Positions 21,924 to 31,170 of a stretch of 64,000 nt of DNA are shown piece after piece (the stretch's first letter is position 1; each line of letters opens with the position of its first letter). Location of the stretch: the NCBI RefSeq assembly GCF_015207005.2, contig NZ_JADEXS020000001.1, positions 1,426,001-1,490,000 on the forward strand, written 5' to 3'. Made by a program: the position numbers and the translations under genes. Under the pieces are notes generated by a model. It made no database searches. It was not told where the DNA came from and saw only the letters and a list, made by a program, of their open reading frames with translations. The DNA is from Desmonostoc muscorum LEGE 12446. GTDB lineage: Bacteria; Cyanobacteriota; Cyanobacteriia; Cyanobacteriales; Nostocaceae.

Positions 21924-24305
21924 ATGGTGTCTGAAGAAATTAGAGTTCGCGGTACTGTTCAAGGAGTAGGATTTCGCCCTACTGTATATCGTCTTGCTAA
22001 AGTTTGCGGTTTGGGTGGAGATGTTTGTAATGATGGTGAAGGTGTTTTAATTCGCGTATCTGGTAGTGAAGAAGCAATAACTGAATTTGTTGCTAAATTA
22101 CAAACAGAATGTCCACCGTTAGCAAAAATTAATGAACTTATAAGAACTCCTTACGCAGGTAAATTGAACATTGATGATTTTGTGATTTCTAGTACCGTAA
22201 ATAGTGCAATTAAAACACAAATTGCCCCTGATGCAGCAACTTGTCCACAATGTCAAAAAGAAATATTCGACCCTTTTAGCCGCTTTTATCGTTACCCTTT
22301 TACTAACTGTACTCATTGTGGCCCTCGCTTGAGTATTATTCGTGCCATTCCTTATGACAGATGCAATACCAGTATGTCTGCGTTTGTCATGTGTTCCGAA
22401 TGTGCGAAGGAATACCACGATGTCGAAAATCGCCGTTTTCATGCCCAACCTGTAGCTTGTCATGCTTGCGGTGCTTCAGCTTGGTTAGAACGCGCTGATG
22501 GGAAAGCGGTTACTGCTTCTATGTTCTCGATGTTAGATGATGTTGATGCCGTTTGTACCCTATTGCAAAAAGGTGAAATTGTCGCAATTAAAGGGTTAGG
22601 TGGTTTTCATTTAGCTTGCGATGCAACTGTGGAAGTTGCTGTGGAAAAATTGCGATATCGCAAAAATCGCTATCATAAACCCTTTGCTTTAATGGCGCGG
22701 GATATTGAAGTAATTGAACAATATTGTACTGTAAATGTTAAGGAAAAAGAATTATTAACAAGTCCTGCTGCACCGATTGTTTTATTACGGAAGAAAGCAG
22801 TGGGAATAGAGGTGGAGGAAAAACTTTCACATTCTGCGAATTTTAATATTGCAGTTTCAGTGGCGCCAGGACAAAATACCCTTGGTTTTATGCTACCTTA
22901 TACGCCGTTACATCATTTAATTTTGCGGCGGATGAATCGTCCAATTGTTTTAACTAGTGGCAATATTGCTGATGAACCGCAATGTATTGATAATGATGAA
23001 GCAAGGGAAAAATTAGGGACAATAGCTGATTATTTTATTCTCCATAATCGGGACATTATTAATCGGGTAGATGATTCGGTGGTGCGGGTTGTTGGCGAGA
23101 AAGTTCAAACAATTCGGCGTGCTAGAGGATATGCACCAGCAGCGATTAGTTTACCACCAGGATTTGAGGATGTGCCGCAAATTTTAGCAATGGGTAGTGA
23201 GTTAAAAAATACCTTCTGTTTATTGCGAGAAAAAGAAGCAATTGTTTCACAACATCTGGGAAATTTAGAAAATGCTGCGGCTTTTCAGAGTTATCGAGAA
23301 ACTTTAAGTTTATACTTGAATTTATTTGAACACAAAGCAGAAGTAATTGCCATCGATAAACATCCTGAATATTTATCAAGCAAGTTTGGTAAAGAACTTG
23401 CAGATATAAACAAAATTACAATTAACCCAATTCAACATCATCACGCCCACATTGCCGCTTGCATGGCGGAAAATAACATTCCTTTAGATTCGCCTCCAGT
23501 ATTAGGTATTGCTTTAGATGGTTTGGGTTATGGCGAAGATGGTACACTCTGGGGCGGAGAATTTCTTTTAGCAGATTACCGAAAATTTCAGCGACTAGCA
23601 ACATTTAAACCAGTGGGAATGATTGGTGGTGAAAAAGCAATATATCAGCCTTGGCGTAATACTTATGCCCAATTAATAGCCTCTAATCTTTGGGGTGATT
23701 GCGAAGAAAAATATGCTGATTTAGAAATAGTTAATTTTTTGAAAAACAAGCCAATAAAGCTACTTAATCAACTCATTGATAAAGGAATTCACTCTCCTCC
23801 AACTTCCTCAGTGGGGAGGTTGTTCGATGCGGTGGCAGCAGCTATCGGTATTTATAGAGATGAATGTAGCTATGAAGGACAAGCTGCGATCGCAATGGAA
23901 GCTCTAGTCAATGTTAATAGCTTAAATAATGATAAAGAAATGCTAATATATCCTTTTGAATTTAGCTTTTCAGATAGTATTTATTGTATAGACTCACGTC
24001 CAATGTGGCAAGCTTTACTCCATGACTTGCAGCAAGAGATTCCACAACAAATTATAGCTGCTAAATTTCACAAAGGTTTAGCTCATGCGATTGTGGAGAT
24101 GGTTAAACGTCTTTGTCAAGAAAATCTGATTCATCAGGTTGTTTTAACAGGAGGAGTATTTCAAAATTGTATATTTTTAGAGGAAGTTAGTAAATCTTTG
24201 GAAACATTGGGAATAAATGTATTGACTCATAGCTTAGTTCCAGCTAATGATGGCGGGTTATCTTTAGGGCAAGCAGTTATTACGGCTGCACAATTAAGAA
24301 GATAA
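21924..24305 (+). CDS. hypF: hypF, carbamoyltransferase for NiFe-site cyanide ligands
   Basis: HypF makes the carbamoyl group from carbamoyl phosphate and moves it to HypE for CN ligand synthesis. The 793-residue protein has the full order of domains: acylphosphatase (1-90; VRGTVQGVGFRPTVYRLA), two zinc-finger pairs (~105-190; CPQCQKE, CTHCGPRL, CSEC, CHACG), YrdC-like domain (~205-390; IVAIKGLGGFHLACDA) and Kae1-like domain (~410-793; HHHAHIAACMAEN at ~501, LGIALDGLGYGEDGTLWG, VVLTGGVFQNCIFLEE). All look intact. It starts 41 bp after the NHL gene. Confidence 0.96.
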   Translation: MVSEEIRVRGTVQGVGFRPTVYRLAKVCGLGGDVCNDGEGVLIRVSGSEEAITEFVAKLQTECPPLAKINELIRTPYAGKLNIDDFVISSTVNSAIKTQIAPDAATCPQCQKEIFDPFSRFYRYPFTNCTHCGPRLSIIRAIPYDRCNTSMSAFVMCSECAKEYHDVENRRFHAQPVACHACGASAWLERADGKAVTASMFSMLDDVDAVCTLLQKGEIVAIKGLGGFHLACDATVEVAVEKLRYRKNRYHKPFALMARDIEVIEQYCTVNVKEKELLTSPAAPIVLLRKKAVGIEVEEKLSHSANFNIAVSVAPGQNTLGFMLPYTPLHHLILRRMNRPIVLTSGNIADEPQCIDNDEAREKLGTIADYFILHNRDIINRVDDSVVRVVGEKVQTIRRARGYAPAAISLPPGFEDVPQILAMGSELKNTFCLLREKEAIVSQHLGNLENAAAFQSYRETLSLYLNLFEHKAEVIAIDKHPEYLSSKFGKELADINKITINPIQHHHAHIAACMAENNIPLDSPPVLGIALDGLGYGEDGTLWGGEFLLADYRKFQRLATFKPVGMIGGEKAIYQPWRNTYAQLIASNLWGDCEEKYADLEIVNFLKNKPIKLLNQLIDKGIHSPPTSSVGRLFDAVAAAIGIYRDECSYEGQAAIAMEALVNVNSLNNDKEMLIYPFEFSFSDSIYCIDSRPMWQALLHDLQQEIPQQIIAAKFHKGLAHAIVEMVKRLCQENLIHQVVLTGGVFQNCIFLEEVSKSLETLGINVLTHSLVPANDGGLSLGQAVITAAQLRR

Positions 24306-24347
24306 ATTTATTTCACGCAAAGGCGCAAAGGCGCAAAGAAGAGAAAA

Positions 24348-24593
24348 ATGTGTTTAGGAATTCCCGGTCAAATTATAGAAATTACCAACGTTAATCATAA
24401 ATTAGCTATTGTTAATGTTGGTGGAGTTAAGCGCGAAGTCAATATTGCTTGTATTGTGGATGAACAACATCCACCTGAAGCTTGTATTGGAGATTGGGTA
24501 TTAGTGCATGTTGGCTTTGCGATGAATCGAATTAACGAAGAGGAAGCAGCAGAAACATTAGAGTTGTTGCAAGAATTAGCAGCAGCGAAATAA
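24348..24593 (+). CDS. hypC: hypC, hydrogenase maturation chaperone
   Basis: HypC (HupF-type) escorts the Fe(CN)2CO group with HypD and delivers it to the large subunit. The 81-residue protein begins MCLGIPGQI, with the essential Cys2, and continues with the OB-like core VNVGGVKREVNI and GDWVLVHVGFAMNRINEEEA, the standard family ending. An A-rich GCAAAG repeat and AAGAGA lie just upstream. The sole hypC in the window, it probably serves HupL. Confidence 0.96.
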   Translation: MCLGIPGQIIEITNVNHKLAIVNVGGVKREVNIACIVDEQHPPEACIGDWVLVHVGFAMNRINEEEAAETLELLQELAAAK

Positions 24594-24596
24594 TAA

Positions 24597-24705
24597 AGGG
24601 ACTGGGGACTGGTGATTAGGGACTGGGGACTAGAAAAAAGTTTTCTGAATGCCCAATCCTCAATCCCAATCCCCAATCCCCATTACCCAATCCCCAATCA
24701 CTAAA
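24597..24705. repeat. STRR array between hypC and hypD
   Basis: GGGGACTGG-type units (24600-24632) are followed by CCCAATCCC-type units (24650-24700). These complementary G- and C-rich runs allow a hairpin inside the operon, similar to the hupS-hupL spacer. Confidence 0.8.
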
Positions 24706-24706
24706 T

Positions 24707-25891
24707 ATGAAATACGTTGATGAATTCCGCGAAAGAGAAAAAGCAGAAGCCTTACGTCGGGAAATTGCAAAATTATGCGACGGACTAGAAAAACCTATCA
24801 AAATTATGGAAGTGTGCGGCGGGCATACCCATTCTATATTTAAATATGGCATTGAAGAAATTTTACCCGATCGTATTGAACTAATTCATGGGCCTGGTTG
24901 TCCAGTATGTGTTATGCCAAAGGGGAGATTAGATGATGCGATCGCCATCTCTCAAAATTCTAACGTTATCTTTGCCACCTTTGGCGATGCCATGCGGGTT
25001 CCTGGTTCCAAAACAAGCTTACTGCAAGCCAGGGCACAAGGCGCAGACATCCGTATGGTGTACTCTCCCCTAGATAGTCTGCAAATTGCCAAAGATAACC
25101 CCAACAAACAAGTAGTTTTCTTCGCCTTAGGCTTTGAAACCACAGCCCCCAGCACCGCCTTTACCATCCTGCAAGCCGCAGCTGAAGAAATTCCTAACTT
25201 CAGTATGTTTTGCAATCACGTCCTTGTGATTCCCGCCCTCAAAGCACTATTAGATAATCCCGATTTACAACTTGATGGATTTGTTGGCCCTGGTCATGTC
25301 AGCATGGTAATTGGTACTGAGCCTTATGAATTTATTTCCCAACAATATAATAAGCCAATTGTCGTTTCAGGATTTGAACCTATAGATATTCTCCAATCAA
25401 TTTGGATGCTGTTGCAGCAGCTAGTAGAAAATCGTTGCCAAGTCGAAAACCAATATAATCGAATTGTCCAAAAAGCCGGGAATAAAGTAGCACTAGAAGC
25501 CATCAATAAAGTATTTGCTGTGCGAGAGAGTTTCGATTGGCGCGGCTTGGGCGATATTCCCTATTCCGGATTAAAAATTCAACCTGAATACGCTCAATTT
25601 GATGCCGAACTTAAATTTACCATTCCTAATCTCAAAGTAGCCGACCATAAAGCTTGTAAATGTGGAGAAATTCTCAAAGGAGTATTAAAACCTTGGGAAT
25701 GCAAAGTATTCGGGACAGCTTGCACACCCCAAACACCCATTGGTACTTGCATGGTATCTTCTGAAGGTGCTTGTGCAGCATATTACAAATATGGACGACT
25801 CTCTACTATGGCTAAAAAAATAATAGCTGAAAAACCAAAAGTAACCATCACACAAGAACCTCTACCCGCCTGTGGTTTCTCTTTAGACTAG
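24707..25891 (+). CDS. hypD: hypD, Fe-S scaffold for NiFe-site ligand assembly
   Basis: HypD carries a [4Fe-4S] cluster and with HypC assembles Fe(CN)2CO. The 394-residue protein shows the conserved active-site cysteines in MEVCGGHTH (Cys37) and GPGCPVC (Cys65, Cys68), the ALGFETTAP and GPGHVS motifs, and the C-terminal cluster region with ACKCGEILKG, PWECKVFG, CTPQTPIGTCMVSSEGAC. All appear intact. Confidence 0.97.
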   Translation: MKYVDEFREREKAEALRREIAKLCDGLEKPIKIMEVCGGHTHSIFKYGIEEILPDRIELIHGPGCPVCVMPKGRLDDAIAISQNSNVIFATFGDAMRVPGSKTSLLQARAQGADIRMVYSPLDSLQIAKDNPNKQVVFFALGFETTAPSTAFTILQAAAEEIPNFSMFCNHVLVIPALKALLDNPDLQLDGFVGPGHVSMVIGTEPYEFISQQYNKPIVVSGFEPIDILQSIWMLLQQLVENRCQVENQYNRIVQKAGNKVALEAINKVFAVRESFDWRGLGDIPYSGLKIQPEYAQFDAELKFTIPNLKVADHKACKCGEILKGVLKPWECKVFGTACTPQTPIGTCMVSSEGACAAYYKYGRLSTMAKKIIAEKPKVTITQEPLPACGFSLD

Positions 25892-25932
25892 GAGTTTATA
25901 TTCTACAACTACACCATTAGAGGATAACTTCC

Positions 25933-26148
25933 ATGCCATTTATTACAGTTCAAATTGCCAAAGGACACTCCATCGAAAAAAAGCGTCAACTAGTTAAAGC
26001 CATCACCGATGCCCTTGTTGCCACTTTGAATTCCAAACCAGAATGGATAACTATTCACATCGACGAATTTGAACGTGAAAATTGGGCAGTTGGAGGACAA
26101 CTACATTCTGACAAACATAGTGGTAGACACGAAGAAAAAGGTAGATAA
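25933..26148 (+). CDS. 4-oxalocrotonate tautomerase-like protein in hyp operon
   Basis: A 71-residue protein of the tautomerase superfamily: MPFITVQIAKGHSIEKKRQL, with the catalytic N-terminal proline exposed after removal of Met, and a late helix EWITIHIDEFERENWAVGG. These enzymes act as small hexamers on keto-enol substrates. The same small gene lies between hypD and hypE in Nostoc PCC 7120 (asr0697), so the placement is conserved. Its role in hydrogenase maturation is unknown. Confidence 0.9.
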   Translation: MPFITVQIAKGHSIEKKRQLVKAITDALVATLNSKPEWITIHIDEFERENWAVGGQLHSDKHSGRHEEKGR

Positions 26149-26228
26149 AACTCCCCAATTCTCCTCTCATTCCTCTCTGCGCCTCTGCGCCTCTGCGTGA
26201 TATTCCCTTAAAAATCCACCTTAAATAA

Positions 26229-27311
26229 ATGCACTTCCCCCCCAATAACCAAATAAAAAACCCTCTTTTCCGCCATCGCCATAAAATCCAAGACACTCAT
26301 ATAACTCTCGCACATGGTAGCGGTGGTAAAGCCATGCGCGATTTAATTGACGATATCTTTGTTCATACTTTTGATAACCCAATTCTCTCCCAATTAGAAG
26401 ACCAAGCAACCTTCAACTTAGCCCCTCTTTTACAACAAGGAGACAGACTCGCTTTTACCACTGATTCCTATGTTGTAGACCCTTTATTTTTTCCCGGTAG
26501 TGATATCGGAGAATTAGCCATCAACGGCACAGTTAATGATTTAGCCGTCAGTGGTGCTAAACCCTTATATCTAACTTGTAGCGTTATTTTAGAAGAAGGA
26601 TTACCAGTAGAAACTTTGCGACGTGTCGTAGCCAGCATGAAAGCAGCCGCAACAAAAGCTGGTATTCAAATTGTCACTGGTGACACAAAAGTTGTACATC
26701 GTGGTGCTGCTGATAAACTGTTTATTAATACTGCTGGTATTGGTATCATTCCACGAGGAGTTAACATTTCTGCCCAGAATATTCAACCTGGGGATGCTGT
26801 AATTATTAATGGTGAATTAGGCAATCATGGGGCAGCAATTTTAATTGCACGTGGAGAATTAGCTTTAGAAACTAATATTGAAAGTGACTGTCAGCCGTTA
26901 CATGATTTGGTAGCAAGTATCCTCAATATCTGTCCCCAAATTCATGCAATGCGAGATGTGACACGTGGAGGCTTGGCAACAGTTTTAAATGAATTTGCTC
27001 TCACTTCTGATGTGGGAATTCGCCTCTATGAAGAATCTATTCCAGTGCGTGAAGAAGTGAAAGGCTTTTGCGAAATATTGGGTTTAGACCCATTGTATTT
27101 AGCTAACGAAGGTAAGTTAGTTGTAGTTGCAAAAAGAGAACATGCTGAATCTATTTTATCAGCCATGAAATCCCACCCAGCAGGAAAAGATGCTTGTATT
27201 ATTGGTGAAGTTATTACCTCACCTCCAGGTATTGTATTCTTAAAAACAATTTTTGGTGCTGAACGTATTGTTGATATGTTAGTAGGCGACCAATTACCAA
27301 GAATTTGTTAA
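26229..27311 (+). CDS. hypE: hypE, thiocarboxamide/CN-donor protein
   Basis: HypE dehydrates the carbamoyl group on its C-terminal cysteine to a thiocyanate that is passed to HypC-HypD. The 360-residue protein ends PRIC, the essential terminal Cys. It has the PurM-like ATP-binding fold: ITLAHGSGGKAMRDLI at the N-terminus, FTTDSYVVDPLFFPG, NGTVNDLAVSGA and RDVTRGGLATVLNE. It is intact. The spacer before it has an inverted CGCAGAGG repeat. Confidence 0.97.
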   Translation: MHFPPNNQIKNPLFRHRHKIQDTHITLAHGSGGKAMRDLIDDIFVHTFDNPILSQLEDQATFNLAPLLQQGDRLAFTTDSYVVDPLFFPGSDIGELAINGTVNDLAVSGAKPLYLTCSVILEEGLPVETLRRVVASMKAAATKAGIQIVTGDTKVVHRGAADKLFINTAGIGIIPRGVNISAQNIQPGDAVIINGELGNHGAAILIARGELALETNIESDCQPLHDLVASILNICPQIHAMRDVTRGGLATVLNEFALTSDVGIRLYEESIPVREEVKGFCEILGLDPLYLANEGKLVVVAKREHAESILSAMKSHPAGKDACIIGEVITSPPGIVFLKTIFGAERIVDMLVGDQLPRIC

Positions 27312-27329
27312 TATTTAAGATATTTTTAT

Positions 27330-27671
27330 ATGCATGAATTAGGAATTACCCAAAATATTGTCGCAATTGTAGTTGAACACGCCAAAGGTGCAAAAGTACA
27401 ACGAGTTGTATTAGAAATTGGCAAACTTTCAGCTATTATGCCCGACGCTATCCTATTTTGTTTTGATATTTGCACTCAAGGTACAGTTTTACAAGGGGCG
27501 ACATTAGAAATTTTAGAAATTCCTGGTTTAGCGCGATGTCAGCAATGCGGTGCAGAAATTTATTTAGATAAACCATTTGGTATCTGTAACTGCGGTAGCG
27601 TCAAATTAGATTTAATATCTGGTGAAGAACTCAAAATTAAAGAAATCGAAATAGAGGAATTATGTGTGTAA
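27330..27671 (+). CDS. hypA: hypA, nickel-insertion metallochaperone
   Basis: HypA binds nickel through its N-terminal MHE motif and with HypB inserts it into HupL. The 113-residue protein starts MHELGITQNIV as expected. The zinc domain has CQQC, but the second pair reads CNC (C-x-C) instead of the usual C-x2-C; I note this as a variant and cannot tell whether it is common in cyanobacterial HypA. The stop overlaps hypB by 10 bp. Confidence 0.95.
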   Translation: MHELGITQNIVAIVVEHAKGAKVQRVVLEIGKLSAIMPDAILFCFDICTQGTVLQGATLEILEIPGLARCQQCGAEIYLDKPFGICNCGSVKLDLISGEELKIKEIEIEELCV

Positions 27672-28513
27672 CCTGCGGTTGTTCTGATGATGGCGAAACC
27701 AAAATTACAAATTTGGAAGTGAGTGAAGCTGAACACAATCACCATCACCATACTCATACTTTAGCTGATGGCACCGTGATTACCCACTCCCACAGTCATG
27801 ATACCCACACCGAAGCATCTCAAGTTCATGCTAAAATACATGGCACAACTATATCATTAGAACAGGATATATTAGCAAAAAATAATTTAATAGCAGCCCA
27901 AAATCGAGGATGGTTTAAAGGTCGAAATATTCTTGCTTTAAATTTAATGAGTTCTCCTGGTGCTGGGAAAACAACTCTTTTAACTCGCACTATCAATGAT
28001 TTAAAGCATCAATTATCTATTAGCGTCATTGAAGGCGACCAAGAAACTACTAACGATGCTAAAAAAATTCAAGAAACAGGTTGTAAAGTCATCCAAATTA
28101 ACACTGGAACAGGCTGTCATTTAGATGCATCAATGATAGACAGGGGTTTACAACAACTAAATCCACCGTTGAATTCAGTTGTAATGATTGAAAATGTGGG
28201 AAATTTGGTTTGTCCAGCTTTATTTGATTTAGGAGAACTTTTTAAAGTAGTAATCCTTTCTGTCACGGAAGGTGAAGATAAGCCGATAAAATATCCCCAC
28301 ATGTTCCGCGCTAGTGACATCATGATTTTGACTAAAATTGATTTGCTACCTTACGTGCAATTTGATGTGCAAAAATGCATAGAATATGCTAAGCAAGTTA
28401 ATCCGCAAATTCAGATTTTTCAAGTTTCTACAACTACTGGTATAGGGTTAGATAATTGGTATAAATGGGTAACTGAAAAGATAAAAAATGTGTCAACGGT
28501 AATTACTGCGTGA
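27662..28513 (+). CDS. hypB: hypB, GTPase for nickel insertion
   Basis: HypB is a GTPase that with HypA delivers nickel to the hydrogenase large subunit. The 283-residue protein has an N-terminal CxxCGC motif (VTCGCSDDG), a histidine-rich stretch at ~22-57 (HNHHHHTHT; ITHSHSHDTH) likely to store nickel, and the G1 loop SSPGAGKTTLL near residue 100, then VIEGDQETTNDA, VENVGNLVCPA-like MIENVGNLVCPALFDLG and the G4 ILTKIDLLPY. It overlaps hypA by 10 bp and is the last hyp gene. Confidence 0.97.
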   Translation: MCVTCGCSDDGETKITNLEVSEAEHNHHHHTHTLADGTVITHSHSHDTHTEASQVHAKIHGTTISLEQDILAKNNLIAAQNRGWFKGRNILALNLMSSPGAGKTTLLTRTINDLKHQLSISVIEGDQETTNDAKKIQETGCKVIQINTGTGCHLDASMIDRGLQQLNPPLNSVVMIENVGNLVCPALFDLGELFKVVILSVTEGEDKPIKYPHMFRASDIMILTKIDLLPYVQFDVQKCIEYAKQVNPQIQIFQVSTTTGIGLDNWYKWVTEKIKNVSTVITA

Positions 28514-28577
28514 ATGCTACGCCTGAACATTTTTGCTGGAATTACAAAATGAACCACCAGCTTTTTTAACTAGCAAA

Positions 28578-29450
28578 TTAATCACAAATTCGCTGTAATT
28601 CTTCAACTGTATTTAGGGTTTTAATCGCCTGCTGAATTACTTTTAATCGCTGTAAATCTGTGATTTGGTAAATGATTGGCATTAAATCTAAGCCAGGAGT
28701 CCCAAATTTAATTTCTAGTGCTAATTCAATACCTGAATATAATTCCTCTCGTCGTCCCCGTGCTTCTCCGCGTGCTTCTCCACGTGCTTCTCCTTCACGT
28801 AAAATTTCTTGATACCAAGGCGACTCACGCAACACAGCCATATCCCACCTCATGATTTCTTGGACTAGGGCACTCTCTATTACAAACGTAGCAAAAAATG
28901 CCAAAACTGTTTCAAGTTGATTTAATTGTTCATCCGCACGCAGAACTTGCAATGCTTCTCGAATTATAACTTCGTTATCGCCACCTTTGAGGATGGGTAC
29001 AAAGGGAATTAAGGATGGTAATGGTGTCTCAAATACAGTATTTACATCAACTTCCCAGAGGTTAATTACCCGATAATCTTGAGTTGCTTTTAAGCCTGCA
29101 ACATTTGATGTGTATGTTGTAGGTATTTCTGTGTTAGTTCCTTTGAGAATGTTAATTAATACTGGATAGGTAGGTAAATTATATTTTTCTTCAGCCAGCG
29201 CTGTATAAGCACGCATTCGTCGTGGCATTTCGGGTTTATAGCGCAGTTGTAATTCATTGACAATGAGAAATTTTCCGTACTCTGGACTCTCCACACGGAT
29301 GAGTACATCACTTTGTCTACTCAGCCATTGAAATTCTGAGTTGAGAATTTCACCTACAATAACATCGGGAATTTGTGTTACCCATTTTACCCAATTATCG
29401 GGTGCTAGACTGATTAGGCGTTTAGTGCTAATATCAGCAGGTTTGGACAT
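28578..29450 (-). CDS. Rpn/YhgA-like PD-(D/E)XK protein
   Basis: A 290-residue protein with the layout of cyanobacterial Rpn-family putative nucleases: N-terminal LISLAPDNWVKWVTQIPDV, a core with SDVLIRVES and VNELQLRYK (E-x-Q-like), and a flexible C-terminal stretch GEARGEARGEARG followed by a helical domain LYSGIELALEIKFGTPGLDL. Repeated GEAR units mark the hinge, as KQEG does in the paralogue at 16377. It is convergent with hypB. Activity and biological role are not shown by the sequence. Confidence 0.75.
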   Translation of the reverse strand: MSKPADISTKRLISLAPDNWVKWVTQIPDVIVGEILNSEFQWLSRQSDVLIRVESPEYGKFLIVNELQLRYKPEMPRRMRAYTALAEEKYNLPTYPVLINILKGTNTEIPTTYTSNVAGLKATQDYRVINLWEVDVNTVFETPLPSLIPFVPILKGGDNEVIIREALQVLRADEQLNQLETVLAFFATFVIESALVQEIMRWDMAVLRESPWYQEILREGEARGEARGEARGRREELYSGIELALEIKFGTPGLDLMPIIYQITDLQRLKVIQQAIKTLNTVEELQRICD

Positions 29451-29587
29451 AAGGAAGCTAGATATAAGAAACGAACCGCAAAGAGCGCAAATAAATAAGA
29501 AGTAAAAAAATTCGCGCAGCTTTATAAAAAAATTTTATAACTTGAAAAAGCCAAAATATCAAAGTAAATAATTCTTCTAAAATTGCA

Positions 29588-29616
29588 ACACCCTGCACTC
29601 TAAGAGTACAGGGTGT
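29588..29616 (-). terminator. hairpin after the flavoenzyme-partner gene
   Basis: ACACCCTG...ACTCT and AGAGT...CAGGGTGT form a stem about 40 bp downstream (minus strand) of the gene at 29658-30032. The T-run is weak, so intrinsic termination is only probable. Confidence 0.5.
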
Positions 29617-29657
29617 GAGATAGTGATAAGGGTGAATAAACTATATGATGCTTATCC

Positions 29658-30032
29658 TCAAAGCCAATCTCGATAAGCCGAGATTTCATGGACACCAATT
29701 TCAAATGGCGTTCCTTTGCCAAATGGTGGATAAACGCGAATTTTGGCGTTAGTAGAAAACCGCTCTAACCGATTACCTAACTGGGGAATATTGCTGACAA
29801 TATGCCAGTAAGATACTATGTCAGGGCAGTCAATAATTAATGTGAGAATGTCGGCATTTGTTGTCAGATACCACTGACAATTAGATAACAGCACTCGCGT
29901 AATGCGATCGCAAGCTTGATAAAAGCATCTGCCAGTGGACTGTTCTAACTCCATCTGCAACATTCCATCCTCTCTTGTTACCTCAGGTGGAGGTAAATCA
30001 TCGGGAGGCAGCAGGTATAATTTAGACGACAT
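29658..30032 (-). CDS. unknown small protein, paralogue of the one at 7544-7921
   Basis: A protein of 124 residues sharing with the 7544-7921 protein the motifs ACDR, LLSNCQWYLTT, a CPD segment and the ending AKIRVYPPFGKGTPFE, then YRD. No known domain is recognised. The first 11 bp overlap the end of the flavin-dependent monooxygenase gene upstream on the same strand, so it is co-translated with it. The recurring pairing with a flavoenzyme gene suggests a partner or accessory role (inference). Confidence 0.75.
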   Translation of the reverse strand: MSSKLYLLPPDDLPPPEVTREDGMLQMELEQSTGRCFYQACDRITRVLLSNCQWYLTTNADILTLIIDCPDIVSYWHIVSNIPQLGNRLERFSTNAKIRVYPPFGKGTPFEIGVHEISAYRDWL

Positions 30033-31029
30033 AATTTCGCACCTCTTGGTTGTAGCGCGTCAAACTCTCCAGGTTTTTTTGTACATCTAAAGATGAGGGT
30101 TTGAGTGCTAGCGTACCTAAATTTAATTCGTCCTGAAATTTTTTGATTTTGTCTCGACAAGTCTCCACATCACCGATAATTGAGTTCTCAATCAAATAGT
30201 CTTCATCGAAACAAATGTTTGTGCGATCGAATGGTTTTTGGTTGGGATTCGCACTCTTCTGCAATACTTGGGCCGAATTAGCTTTCATTTTCTGGCTAAA
30301 TTGGCGAATAAAAGGTAACGCTTCACTCACTGCCTCATGATCTGTTTTGCCAACATAAAAAAAGCGTGCCAGCACTAAGTTTTCGGCACCACTAGCATTT
30401 AATGCTTGATATTTGGCAATGGTATTCTTCAATCTCGGTAGAGAAAACGGTGGGCCACCCATCAAACTAAAGGAATGTTTGGCGGCAAACTCAATACCAT
30501 CATCACCACCAGTGGCAACATACACAGGAATTTTTGGCTGCAATGGTTTGGGGTAAATTGTCAGGCGATCGCATTGATAAAATTGCCCATTAAATGATAC
30601 GTTAGTTTCATATAAAAGCTTCTCAATCAATGCCATCGCCTCTAGCATTTTGGGACGCGATTCACTCGTTGATGTCGCAAAATGCTTGTTTTGTTGAGGG
30701 AAAGGCCCTCCTTTGGCAACTCCAAATAATAATCGTCCATTGCACAAGTTATCCAAAGTGGCGATGTCCTCTGCTACCCTAATCGGGTTATGAAATGGCA
30801 GTAACACCGCCGCCGTGCCTAATTTGATAGTTGAAGTCAATCCCGCCAAGTGTGCCATTAACACTAACATGGATGGGCTAAGATTGGATTCACTAAAATG
30901 ATGCTCACTCACCCAAGCCTCCTCAAAACCTAAGCTTTCTGCCTGTTTGATCAGGGTTACTTGCTCAAAAATGGCACGACGAGCATCTTGGTGATGATTT
31001 TCGTAATTGCAGAAAATTCCAGTTTTCAT
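30022..31029 (-). CDS. luciferase-like flavin-dependent monooxygenase (LLM class)
   Basis: A 335-residue member of the bacterial luciferase-like family, which uses reduced FMN (or F420 in some branches) to oxidise a substrate. Typical marks are the N-terminal strand MKTGIFCNYENHH, the helix EQVTLIKQAESLGFEEAWVS, the HHF motif in SEHHFSESNLSPSM, LGTAAVLLPFHNPIRVAEDI and LFGVAKGGPFP. The substrate cannot be told from sequence. The following gene overlaps by 11 bp. Confidence 0.87.
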   Translation of the reverse strand: MKTGIFCNYENHHQDARRAIFEQVTLIKQAESLGFEEAWVSEHHFSESNLSPSMLVLMAHLAGLTSTIKLGTAAVLLPFHNPIRVAEDIATLDNLCNGRLLFGVAKGGPFPQQNKHFATSTSESRPKMLEAMALIEKLLYETNVSFNGQFYQCDRLTIYPKPLQPKIPVYVATGGDDGIEFAAKHSFSLMGGPPFSLPRLKNTIAKYQALNASGAENLVLARFFYVGKTDHEAVSEALPFIRQFSQKMKANSAQVLQKSANPNQKPFDRTNICFDEDYLIENSIIGDVETCRDKIKKFQDELNLGTLALKPSSLDVQKNLESLTRYNQEVRNYVV

Positions 31030-31170
31030 TACTTGCGTTGATACTTTTTACCCACCGTCTGTGCTGGCTATTTTAGTAGTCCATCGCCAAAGTTTTGATA
31101 GGTTTGTAGTCAGCACTTTCGTGCTTGAATATTTGAAGACTAAAGTCCTCACTACAAACATTTACTCCTC

